From positions 1 to 35,905 of the forward strand of contig JAHJRD010000073.1 in the NCBI GenBank assembly GCA_018830945.1: a DNA stretch of 35,905 nucleotides, in the 5' to 3' direction. The notes below the pieces were generated by a model, which saw nothing but the letters and a program-made list of their open reading frames with translations, was not told the DNA's origin and made no database searches. Within the stretch, counting starts at the first letter, position 1. Every line of letters starts with the position of its first letter. The position numbers and the translations under genes are program-made. Source of the DNA: Nanobdellota archaeon. Lineage in GTDB: Archaea; Nanobdellota; Nanobdellia; SCGC-AAA011-G17; GW2011-AR17. This document shows, piece after piece, positions 16,378 through 23,234 of this stretch.

Positions 16378-17481
16378 TTAGGATATATAATTGTTTCTTT
16401 TTTCAAAAGCACTGAATTCTTCCGGGTATCTTGCCATTAAAGCCCTCAAAGTCATAGGCTTTCTTCCTTCCTTCATTTCAACTGCATTTAATGCATATGA
16501 AACAGCATACCTTGCAGCGCTCCTTTTTTTAGAAGAGTCATCGCATTTTTCAGACAATGCTTTTGCTTTTCCTAAATGCATTTGATGAAATGAAATTGCC
16601 TCCGGGGAAACAAGGGCATCAGCCGCCTTTCTTTTAGCGTTCTCAAAAGAAGTTTCATCGCCGTAAACAATCTTTCCTGAAAACAATGCATCTGTTACTG
16701 AAATGTCAAGCTTTGAAAGCAGGCCATTAAACATTTCATGCGAAACAGAATAAACATCAAGCCATCCTGTGAAGAATGAAGGAACAACATCAGAAACAAT
16801 GAACATGTCAATGTCAGAATAAGGCTTGCCAGAGCCGTAAGCAACTGCAAAATCAATGCTGTTAATGTCATCCTTAAACACATTTCTTACAATCTCATTT
16901 AATATTGAATTATCATAATATTTTGGGAATCTGTTTGCATACAATAAAGCATAATCCGTGTTTGATTTTGAAAACTCAATAAAATCACTGCAAAGCCTTT
17001 GCTTGTTTTCATGCATTGCATTAAACCGCTTTTCATAAGACTGCATATTATCTGTAAGCATTGAAAGATACCATTCCATCCACAATGCAACCCCTTCATA
17101 AGATGCAATGTTCCTTTTCTCCAGCTCTTCAATCTGCCTGCATGTGCTGCTCTGCCCATGAAAAGCATCAAGCTCATCCCTTGTTTGAATGCCGGCTTCT
17201 TCCTCCTCTTTTAAAAGCCGCCTTTCAAGCGAATAAAGCTCTTTTCCAGGCAGTGAATGCTCAATGTAAAGCCCGTGGCCGAAATATTCGTGGAAAACAT
17301 CAATAGGGGAATCTGCCTTAACATTGGCTGACATGTCCCTTACAAGATAAACACCGTCTGCGCCAGGGCATTGTTCTCTTGCAAAATTCTCCCATCCCTC
17401 TTCACTATGCTGTAATAATGTTGATTTTTCAGCACAAAACCCAAACCTTTCCTGCAGATAATTATTAACAGCTTCAATCAT
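16378..17481 (-). CDS. HEXXGH metallopeptidase-like / nucleotidyltransferase fusion
   Basis: This 367-residue protein combines two unusual parts. Residues about 55-145 carry DVFHEYFGHGLYIEH with HEYFGH (64-69), an HEXXGH zinc motif as in M49 dipeptidyl peptidase III, and YEGVALWMEW (E129/E136) as possible third ligand. Residues about 195-275 contain IDFAVAYGSGKPYSDIDMFIVSD, the G-S ... D-x-D signature of the DNA polymerase beta-type minimal nucleotidyltransferases. The C-terminal 80 residues are helical, a place often taken by HEPN or similar domains. It begins three bases after the Lrp-type gene stop. I do not know this architecture. Confidence 0.8.
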   Translation of the reverse strand: MIEAVNNYLQERFGFCAEKSTLLQHSEEGWENFAREQCPGADGVYLVRDMSANVKADSPIDVFHEYFGHGLYIEHSLPGKELYSLERRLLKEEEEAGIQTRDELDAFHGQSSTCRQIEELEKRNIASYEGVALWMEWYLSMLTDNMQSYEKRFNAMHENKQRLCSDFIEFSKSNTDYALLYANRFPKYYDNSILNEIVRNVFKDDINSIDFAVAYGSGKPYSDIDMFIVSDVVPSFFTGWLDVYSVSHEMFNGLLSKLDISVTDALFSGKIVYGDETSFENAKRKAADALVSPEAISFHQMHLGKAKALSEKCDDSSKKRSAARYAVSYALNAVEMKEGRKPMTLRALMARYPEEFSAFEKRNNYIS

Positions 17482-17483
17482 TC

Positions 17484-17948
17484 TTATACCGCATTCAACG
17501 TCACAAGAGAAGGACTTGCAAGAAAAGCCTCCCTTTTAAGCTCGTCAATTATATAGAATGTCTCCTTGTTTGTAATCTTGAACTTATGCTCAATTGTCTC
17601 AAGAAAATCCTCCATGTCCTTGATATGCTCGAAAATCATCTCAGCCATGAAGTCAAAGCCGTTGTTGACTTTCAAAAGCGTGTTCACGTGCTTGCTGATA
17701 TTTAGAAAATTCTGGAGCTTCTGCCTCTCTGTCTTGTCAACCTTGAGCATGACTTTTGCCCTTGTATTGTAGCCGAGCCTGCCGAAATCAACCAGGGCAG
17801 TGTGCTTTCTTATCAGCCCCTTGCTGTACGAGTGTATCTTCTCATGCAGGGTTGAAACAGGTATGTTTGTTTCCTTGCTCATGTCAGTCAGGCTCTTCCT
17901 GCAGTTCTGCCTTAGCGATGCGATGATTGCCAGTTCCCTTTTATCCAT
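17484..17948 (-). CDS. Lrp/AsnC-type transcription regulator
   Basis: The 154-residue protein has an N-terminal winged helix (DKRELAIIASLRQNCRKSLTDMSKETNIPVSTLHEKI) and a C-terminal alpha/beta sensor half (residues about 60-145), consistent with the Lrp/AsnC family, though the RAM domain sequence is divergent. GGAGGACAAAAAAATG gives a strong Shine-Dalgarno. The gene is immediately followed by the metallopeptidase/nucleotidyltransferase fusion, which it may control. A perfect AT palindrome at 18087-18108 upstream is a candidate binding site. Confidence 0.85.
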   Translation of the reverse strand: MDKRELAIIASLRQNCRKSLTDMSKETNIPVSTLHEKIHSYSKGLIRKHTALVDFGRLGYNTRAKVMLKVDKTERQKLQNFLNISKHVNTLLKVNNGFDFMAEMIFEHIKDMEDFLETIEHKFKITNKETFYIIDELKREAFLASPSLVTLNAV

Positions 17949-18086
17949 TTTTTTGTCCTCCTGAGTTTTGCGAAGGGAGGCTCAGAATGCAAGTCCTGAA
18001 CGTCCCCCTTGGCTTGTGTAAATCTGAACACAAAGCCGCAAATCTTTCCAGAATTCCGTAAATTGGGGCGTACTTAAAGCTAATCC

Positions 18087-18108
18087 ATATAAATTATATA
18101 ATTTATAT
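18087..18108. promoter_or_regulatory. 22-bp perfect AT palindrome, candidate Lrp operator
   Basis: The half-site ATATAAATTAT is followed directly by its reverse complement. It lies between the divergent Lrp-type gene and the small membrane protein/FtsY operon, contains TATA-like sequence on both strands, and would suit a dimeric regulator. AT-rich palindromes are typical archaeal Lrp sites. It is about 140 bases before the Lrp ATG, so a long leader must be assumed. Confidence 0.5.
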
Positions 18109-18148
18109 AATTCTGCAAAAAGCGTATTAGAACGGGGTTTTGCCCGCA

Positions 18149-18161
18149 GAAAGTTTATATA
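18149..18161 (+). promoter_or_regulatory. BRE/TATA promoter of small membrane protein-ftsY operon
   Basis: GAAAGTTTATATA lies 24-36 bases before the ATG at 18185. This spacing implies a nearly leaderless message beginning with the small membrane protein gene and running into ftsY. Confidence 0.6.
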
Positions 18162-18184
18162 TCATAAAACCCTAAGAATTATCA

Positions 18185-18322
18185 ATGGATGCAATAACAT
18201 TACTCATTATCATCTTGATTATTTTTATGGCTGTCATAGGTTTCTGGGCAGTATATTATTTGTGGGTAATATATAATTTCATCCGCTCCTTTGTAAGGGA
18301 CATAATAAGGAAGCTGAGATAG
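18185..18322 (+). CDS. 45-residue single-pass membrane protein upstream of ftsY
   Basis: The open frame encodes MDAITLLIIILIIFMAVIGF, an N-terminal transmembrane helix continuing through WAVYYLWVIYNFI, then the basic tail RSFVRDIIRKLR. The promoter at 18149-18161 places it as first gene of the FtsY transcription unit, 35 bases before ftsY. I do not recognise it. The position suggests a link to the membrane or to protein targeting, by inference only. Confidence 0.6.
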   Translation: MDAITLLIIILIIFMAVIGFWAVYYLWVIYNFIRSFVRDIIRKLR

Positions 18323-18357
18323 CAACCTTTATTTACCCTGATTAATTCTACAAATGC

Positions 18358-19656
18358 ATGTTTAAGTTCCTAAAAGACAAGCTAAAGTCAGCTGTAAGCA
18401 GGATAAGCAAAGCAATAGAAAAGGAAGAGCCTGTTGATGTTCCATTGCCCCCTGTGATAGAGGTGGAAGAAGTTTTTACAAAGGATGAAGCAAGGCATAT
18501 AGAGGAAGTTGAAGTTCCTGCGCCGCCTGAAGAGATTGTTGAGAAACCCAAGAAAGAGGAAACGCCAAAGATAAAAGAAGAGCCAAAAAAAGCTGTTGAA
18601 AGGCCAAAGGAAATAATCAAGGAAAAGCCAAAAGAAGAGAAAAAAGAGGCTATTGAAGAAAAAAAGAAAGAAGCTCCTGAAACTCTCGAAAAAGGAACTT
18701 TTTCAGGGCACCAAAAATCCGAAAGATTTTTGAGTGTAAAAGAAGAGCCAAAAGAAACCCTGCCTCCAAAAGAAGAGAAAAAAGGAATGTTTGCAAGATT
18801 CAAGGAAGCTGTCACAACAACAAAGGTTTCTCCTGCAAGGTTTGATGAATTGTTCTGGGAATTGGAGATTGCAATGCTTGAAAACAATGTTGCGTTTGAA
18901 GTTATAGGCAAGATAAAGGCTGACTTAAGAAAAGATATTGTTGAAAAGCCTGTAAGAAGAGGCAAGGTGGAAGATGCAGTTGTTTCAAGCCTGAGAGCAA
19001 GCATTCTCAGCTTGTTTGAAGGCAATAAGCAAATTGACATGCTGAAAAACGCAAAGGAAAAAAAGCCGTATGTTATTGCATTTTTAGGCGCAAATGGCTC
19101 TGGCAAGACAACAACAATTGCAAAGCTAACAAACATGTTCCAGAGCAATGGCTTGAAATGCGTGTTGGCTGCAGGTGACACATGGAGAAGCGCCGCTATA
19201 CAGCAATTGGAAGAGCATGCAAATAAGCTAAATGTGCCTATTGTAAAGCATGATTACGGCGCAGACCCTGCTGCTATTGCGTTTGACGCGATTGAAATGG
19301 CAAAGGCAAGAAAGCTGGATGTTGTTCTTATAGACACAGCAGGAAGGCAGCACAGCAATGCGAATTTGATGGATGAGATGAAGAAAATAATAAGAGTTGC
19401 AAAGCCTGACTTGAAAATATATATCGGCGAGATGATTGCAGGCAATGACTGCATTGAGCAGATTCAGAGCTTTGATTCAGCAGTAGGCATAGACGGGGTT
19501 ATATTGTCAAAAGCAGATATTGATGAGAAAGGCGGCACAGCAATCTCAGTGACTTATGTGACTAAGAAGCCAATATTGTATTTAGGAATGGGGCAGGAGT
19601 ACAGGGATTTGGAAGTGTTTGATAAAGAGAAGATAGTGAAGGGGCTGGGATTATGA
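18358..19656 (+). CDS. ftsY: signal recognition particle receptor FtsY
   Basis: The 432-residue protein has an amphipathic N terminus (MFKFLKDKLKSAVSRI), a long charged acidic/Lys-Pro linker (about residues 20-140), and the SRP-type N and G domains. G1 FLGANGSGKTTTIAKL is near residue 242, DTWRSAAIQQL follows, DTAGRQ is near 327 and SKADIDEKGG near 384. It docks SRP-ribosome complexes at the membrane. Two hairpin-forming segments at 18688-18731 encode an odd part of the linker (GTFSGHQKSERFL). It overlaps the next gene by ATGA. Confidence 0.96.
   Translation: MFKFLKDKLKSAVSRISKAIEKEEPVDVPLPPVIEVEEVFTKDEARHIEEVEVPAPPEEIVEKPKKEETPKIKEEPKKAVERPKEIIKEKPKEEKKEAIEEKKKEAPETLEKGTFSGHQKSERFLSVKEEPKETLPPKEEKKGMFARFKEAVTTTKVSPARFDELFWELEIAMLENNVAFEVIGKIKADLRKDIVEKPVRRGKVEDAVVSSLRASILSLFEGNKQIDMLKNAKEKKPYVIAFLGANGSGKTTTIAKLTNMFQSNGLKCVLAAGDTWRSAAIQQLEEHANKLNVPIVKHDYGADPAAIAFDAIEMAKARKLDVVLIDTAGRQHSNANLMDEMKKIIRVAKPDLKIYIGEMIAGNDCIEQIQSFDSAVGIDGVILSKADIDEKGGTAISVTYVTKKPILYLGMGQEYRDLEVFDKEKIVKGLGL
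18688..18731. repeat. pair of short inverted repeats inside ftsY linker
   Basis: GAAAAAG-GAA-CTTTTTC (18688-18704) and AAAAATC-CGAAA-GATTTTT (18713-18731) are two perfect 7-bp hairpins only eight bases apart in the region encoding the non-conserved FtsY linker. They may be an inserted palindromic element or the result of low-complexity Lys/Glu coding. Confidence 0.35.
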
Positions 19657-20207
19657 CTGACAAGCTTTTCATCACAGCAGACCAATTAAACATGGATTCT
19701 TTCAGGCTCGCAAAGCAAGTATATGACTCCGGCTTTAAGCCCACATTCATGGTTGCGTTATGGAGAGGCGGCACATTGGTTGGATGCCCTGTACAGGAAT
19801 TTCTTGCATACAAAGGCATAGAAGTAGACCATATTGCAATAAGAACATCACGGTACACAGGGATAGAACAAGCAGAAGATACAGTAAAAATTCACGGGCT
19901 TGATTATATTATAAAAAAAGCAAACAGCACAGACAGGTTATTAATTGTGGATGATGTCTGGGACACAGGAAAAACAATAGAGGCATTAATCCAAAAGCTG
20001 AAAGAAGAGTCAAGGGCAAATGCGCCTTCTGAAATAAAAACAGCAGCTGTTTACTACAAGCCAGCAAAAAACAAGACAGACATAACGCCTGACTTCTATA
20101 TTCACGAGACAGACAAATGGCTTATTTTCCCGCACGAGCTTGAGGGGCTCTCAATTGATGAGATAGAAGCTGGAAAAGGGAAAGATGTTGCAGAGCTGTT
20201 AAAATGA
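19653..20207 (+). CDS. type I phosphoribosyltransferase
   Basis: The 184-residue protein has the PRPP-binding signature LLIVDDVWDTGKTIE at residues 96-110 and an upstream VALWRGG loop (34-40), as in purine phosphoribosyltransferases of COG2236 and Gpt type. It probably salvages a purine base with PRPP. The ATG overlaps the ftsY stop, and its own stop overlaps the next ATG, so the three genes form an operon. The base specificity cannot be read from the sequence. Confidence 0.88.
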   Translation: MTDKLFITADQLNMDSFRLAKQVYDSGFKPTFMVALWRGGTLVGCPVQEFLAYKGIEVDHIAIRTSRYTGIEQAEDTVKIHGLDYIIKKANSTDRLLIVDDVWDTGKTIEALIQKLKEESRANAPSEIKTAAVYYKPAKNKTDITPDFYIHETDKWLIFPHELEGLSIDEIEAGKGKDVAELLK

Positions 20208-20500
20208 GCTCCATAAGAAAATGCTTTGAGCATGCAAAGGCTGTTCTTGAAGGGAAAATAGAAGCGCCTTTAGAAGATGTAAAGGACATAATTAGGATTA
20301 TTGAAGAAACACTAAAGTATAAAGGCCCCTGCTATTTCCGCTGCTGCAATGAGATGGAAACAAGAGAGGGGATAACTTACATACACTGCGACTCCTCTCC
20401 TGACATGCCTTTAACTGAATTTAAGGGGTATTGCAATAACTGCGCAAAAGAAATAAGGCAGCAAATGCCCTATCTGAAAAAACAATTAAAGAAAAGCTAA
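20204..20500 (+). CDS. small Cys-rich hypothetical protein
   Basis: The 98-residue protein is helical at the N terminus and then has CYFRCCNE, HCD and CNNC, a cluster that could bind zinc, followed by a basic helix (KEIRQQMPYLKKQLKKS). Its ATG overlaps the phosphoribosyltransferase stop. Its stop overlaps the convergent Spt5 gene by four bases. I do not recognise the family. Confidence 0.75.
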   Translation: MSSIRKCFEHAKAVLEGKIEAPLEDVKDIIRIIEETLKYKGPCYFRCCNEMETREGITYIHCDSSPDMPLTEFKGYCNNCAKEIRQQMPYLKKQLKKS

Positions 20501-20979
20501 TCCTCGTCCTTCTCTTCTGTGATCTCGCCTTCCCTTCTGATAACCTTAACAGAATCCATCTTCAATGTAATAGGAATAGGAACAGCTGCTTCCAACAGCT
20601 CAACAATGATTTCCTCTTTCTGCTGGTCAATCCTTGTAACCTTTGCCTTTTCCCTTTTGAAAGGCCCTGATATGATTTCAACAATATCATTAATCTGGAC
20701 ATTCATCTGCACCTTTACCTGCTCAAGCATTGGCTCTACCTCATCATACCTGACTTCTTTCTCAAGAACGCCTTTTGCATAAGGGACGCCTGCGCATGCT
20801 TCAACAGCTGATGACCTGTCTTTTGCCTCAATAAATATATAGCCCCTCATCTTGTGCGGCTTTATGATTGAATATACTTCTAATCCCCTCTTGGTTACAT
20901 GAGCCTGCACAAAGTCAACTACCTGGTCTTCCCTGTTTGCAGTTGTCTTCAATGCGTACAAGTGTGCTTCTTCTTCCAT
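20497..20979 (-). CDS. spt5: transcription elongation factor Spt5
   Basis: The 160-residue protein has the NGN domain (YALKTTANREDQVVDFV, IIKPHKMRGYIFIEA, YAKGVLEKEV) and a C-terminal KOW motif (INDIVEIISGPFKREKAKVTRID), the archaeal Spt5 form. With Spt4 it clamps RNA polymerase to increase processivity. It lies three bases after secE, the classic archaeal secE-spt5 pair, but rpl11 does not follow; the next gene is convergent. Confidence 0.96.
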   Translation of the reverse strand: MEEEAHLYALKTTANREDQVVDFVQAHVTKRGLEVYSIIKPHKMRGYIFIEAKDRSSAVEACAGVPYAKGVLEKEVRYDEVEPMLEQVKVQMNVQINDIVEIISGPFKREKAKVTRIDQQKEEIIVELLEAAVPIPITLKMDSVKVIRREGEITEEKDED

Positions 20980-20982
20980 TTG

Positions 20983-21177
20983 TTATACCAATCCTATCAG
21001 TGTTGCTATCAGGCTTATTACAAAGCCCACAGTACCTATCAGCGCCATGCCCATTGCTGAAACCTTGACAATCATCTTGAATGTCTCCTTGTTTGGCTTT
21101 TTTGTTACTCTTACAACCCTTACACATTCAACAAAAAAGCTTTTCAGCTTAATCATAGCCTCCTGAATAGATGCCAT
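20983..21177 (-). CDS. secE: preprotein translocase subunit SecE (Sec61 gamma)
   Basis: The 64-residue protein has the family's amphipathic helix and VVRVTKKPNKETF motif, then one transmembrane helix (MALIGTVGFVISLIATLIGLV). It braces SecY in the translocon. A minus-strand TATA (GCTTATAAACTCCC, about 21200-21213) precedes it, 25-35 bases from the ATG. Confidence 0.94.
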   Translation of the reverse strand: MASIQEAMIKLKSFFVECVRVVRVTKKPNKETFKMIVKVSAMGMALIGTVGFVISLIATLIGLV

Positions 21178-21269
21178 ATCAAAAAGTAGAAAATAAGGGA
21201 GTTTATAAGCATTGCGGTTATCGAGGGAACCGTGATGCCAGGAACGCAGTTACTAAGGTTTTCTAATGC

Positions 21270-21749
21270 CTAAAGCCTTGAAATCAGGCTCTTCAGCTCA
21301 GCCAACTCTGACTCAAGCTTGTCCTGCGGCTGTCTTTTTGCTGGCCTTGCCGGTTCCTTTGGCAGAACTCTTGCCTGCTCAGGCGCCTTCTTCTCTTTTT
21401 TAGGAAGCTCTTCTTTCAGCTTCTCCTCTTTCTTTGCAGCAGGCTTCTTCTCAGGCAAGACAGGCTCTTCAATCGCATGCGCCTGTTTCAGCTCACCCAT
21501 TGAAAGCGGAAGCTCCTCAACATTAAGCTCCTTTGTAAGCCTTTTTATCTCATTCACATCAGCCCTTAAAAGCTTCATAAGGTCATCTTTATGCTTTTTT
21601 GTATCAATATACTCATAATACCTTTTCAAAAGGCTTATCACATCAACAGCCAGGCTAAGCACTTCTTTCCTAATACCCATCGGAGTGTCCAGCCTGACAT
21701 GTATGCTGTCATCCGGGGTTTCTGGTTTTTCTGCTTTTTTCCTGGCCAT
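21270..21749 (-). CDS. hypothetical coiled-coil protein, second of pair
   Basis: This 159-residue protein has a conserved-looking N-terminal domain (DDSIHVRLDTPMGIRKEVLSLAVDVISLLKRYYEYIDTKK, helical) and then a Lys/Glu/Pro-rich linker (residues about 95-140) and a short C-terminal coiled coil (LESELAELKSLISRL). It starts 15 bases after the neighbour gene. The pair probably works together; both end in coiled coils. The family is not recognised. Confidence 0.72.
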   Translation of the reverse strand: MARKKAEKPETPDDSIHVRLDTPMGIRKEVLSLAVDVISLLKRYYEYIDTKKHKDDLMKLLRADVNEIKRLTKELNVEELPLSMGELKQAHAIEEPVLPEKKPAAKKEEKLKEELPKKEKKAPEQARVLPKEPARPAKRQPQDKLESELAELKSLISRL

Positions 21750-21764
21750 TAATGCTAAACCTCT

Positions 21765-22172
21765 TTAAAGCTCAAACAGAGTCCTGTCAATGTTAACAAG
21801 CTTCTCTTTTATTGCATTCAGGTCATCCTGCCATGCAGACAATTCCCTTTCTTCCTGCTCTTTTATCTTGTTAAGCTCAACAAGCAAATCCCCTGCATCC
21901 TTGAGCTTGTTCTTTAGCTCATTAAGGGTGACCATGACTTCCCTGTATTTCTCAACCTTGACAAAGAGGGGCTTTTCTTCCTTGTCATCAGCATAGTTGG
22001 GAGCAGCCTCAGTAACAGGCGGCGGCATTGACATAGGCGCTACAGCCTGCTTGATTGCTTCTGTTTCAATTGCTGTTGGCTCATTCTCTTCCGGCGGCAG
22101 TTCAGGAAATTTTAACGGCGGCAGTTCTGTCTTGACTTCTACTTCTTTCTTCTTTTTTGAGAAAAGTCCCAT
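21765..22172 (-). CDS. hypothetical coiled-coil protein, first of pair
   Basis: The 135-residue protein starts MGLFSKKKKEVE, a basic patch, then a Pro-rich acidic linker (residues about 15-70) and a C-terminal coiled coil (YREVMVTLNELKNKLKDAGDLLVELNKIKEQEERE). AATTGGAGGTGCGCTT gives a good Shine-Dalgarno, and a minus-strand TATA (TTTTTATATAGGG, about 22212-22224) the promoter. It heads a two-gene operon. Confidence 0.72.
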   Translation of the reverse strand: MGLFSKKKKEVEVKTELPPLKFPELPPEENEPTAIETEAIKQAVAPMSMPPPVTEAAPNYADDKEEKPLFVKVEKYREVMVTLNELKNKLKDAGDLLVELNKIKEQEERELSAWQDDLNAIKEKLVNIDRTLFEL

Positions 22173-22389
22173 AAGCGCACCTCCAATTTAATATAGATTG
22201 AGTGTACTTCCCTATATAAAAACATTTCGTAGTCTGGAATGTGTTATCTTTCAAAGAAAGGCCGCTGGAATAATGGCTTTAAATGCTTTTAATTGCCATG
22301 AATGCTTATATTGCAGGCTGGTTTTGTGTTTTATTGAGATTTAATAATTGCAGAAACATTTATAAGTCAAAGACTTAATCATAAACCTC

Positions 22390-22464
22390 AGCGGGATGGG
22401 GCAGCCAGGAGTGCCCGATGGGCCCATAACCCATAGGTCGGTGGTTCAAATCCACCTCCCGCTA
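22390..22464 (+). tRNA. initiator tRNA-Met (CAT)
   Basis: A full cloverleaf fits: acceptor AGCGGGA/TCCCGCT with discriminator A, D stem GGGC/GCCC, anticodon stem ATGGG/CCCAT with loop CCCATAA (anticodon CAT at 22415-22417 of the stem-loop segment, bases 22425-22427), T stem GGTGG/CCACC with loop TTCAAAT. A1:U72 and three consecutive G:C pairs in the anticodon stem are archaeal initiator marks. The CCA end is not encoded. A TATA (CATTTATAAG) lies about 30 bases upstream. Confidence 0.93.
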
Positions 22465-22522
22465 TTTTTCTTTCCAATTCTTTAGCATAAAGCTTAAATA
22501 GCAGCCATAAACCAAAAAAGCC

Positions 22523-22957
22523 ATGGCATTGCTGATTGGAGTGGAGCATGAAGAGGAATTCACAAGCAGAGTAATAAGAAGGCTCAGCCATGAAAACCTC
22601 GAAGGCAAAAAAGTAATGCTTGAAACGTCTTCATATCCAGTTGGAGGGATAGCAAAAACCATAAGTCCTTCATTTGCGAACTTTTACGACGGAATTGCAG
22701 CATACGTGCTGGAGCGGAACGGGATGCTTGTATTTGGTGAAGACCCGGCTCTTCATAAAAGAGCAATTGAAAAAATGAATGAATTAGGGCGCCTCATGGC
22801 AGATCTTCGGGGAGATTATTGTCAAAGGTGGGAGGAATACAGGAAAGAACAATGGAGGTATTCCTCCTTTAAACAAGAACAGATTGAGGCGGAACTCGGG
22901 GCAGAACGGGAAAAACTTGAAAAAAAAGAAAAGCCCCTTTGGGAAAAAGTGCTTTAG
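22523..22957 (+). CDS. ChaN/TraB-like protein, N-terminal part (frameshifted)
   Basis: The 144-residue frame has GVEHEEEFTSRVIRRL near the start and KVMLETSSYPVGG, a G-x2-H ... E pattern seen in the ChaN/TraB/EreA-like superfamily. It then has a charged helical stretch and ends EKKEKPLWEKVL. The expected C-terminal part of the fold (RDPHFARVI ... DIVILGFKH) lies in the -1 frame immediately after, so the two frames seem to be one gene broken at or near the A8 run at 22920-22927. No clear function can be given. Confidence 0.6.
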   Translation: MALLIGVEHEEEFTSRVIRRLSHENLEGKKVMLETSSYPVGGIAKTISPSFANFYDGIAAYVLERNGMLVFGEDPALHKRAIEKMNELGRLMADLRGDYCQRWEEYRKEQWRYSSFKQEQIEAELGAEREKLEKKEKPLWEKVL

Positions 22958-23145
22958 CCCCGCACAAAGAAAGAGACCCGCACTTTGCCAGGGTAATTGC
23001 AACGCAAAAGCCGGATATTGTGATTTTGGGCTTCAAGCATATGCCTTACCTGATTGAACACTGCTTTCGTGATGAGAATTATTCATTAATCCGCATCCCC
23101 TCAGACAGCCTTATTGCATTTTTAAAAAAGGAAACAGGATTCTAA
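22939..23145 (+). pseudogene. ChaN/TraB-like protein, C-terminal part in -1 frame
   Basis: Opening with a TTG at 22939, this frame reads HKERDPHFARVIATQKPDIVILGFKHMPYLIEHCF, the R-D ... V-x-x-G-x-x-H ending expected for the gene begun at 22523. It has no ATG or Shine-Dalgarno of its own and overlaps the first frame by 19 bases. It is therefore the tail of a frameshifted or recoded gene of about 207 residues. Confidence 0.5.
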
Positions 23146-23234
23146 GCGTCCTGCGGTAAATACACAGCAGGTACTCTTCTCAAAGATTATTCTCCATTAG
23201 ATTTATATACAATACAAAACTCTGAAAAAAGGAA

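Noticed and set aside
18348-19181. 277-residue minus-strand open frame opposite ftsY
   Set aside because: Ser/Phe-rich mirror of the Lys/Glu-rich FtsY linker, an antisense artefact.
21230-21265. GTGATGCCAGG near 21230 resembling a C box of a C/D guide RNA
   Set aside because: No proper D box, D' or C' elements at the right spacing.
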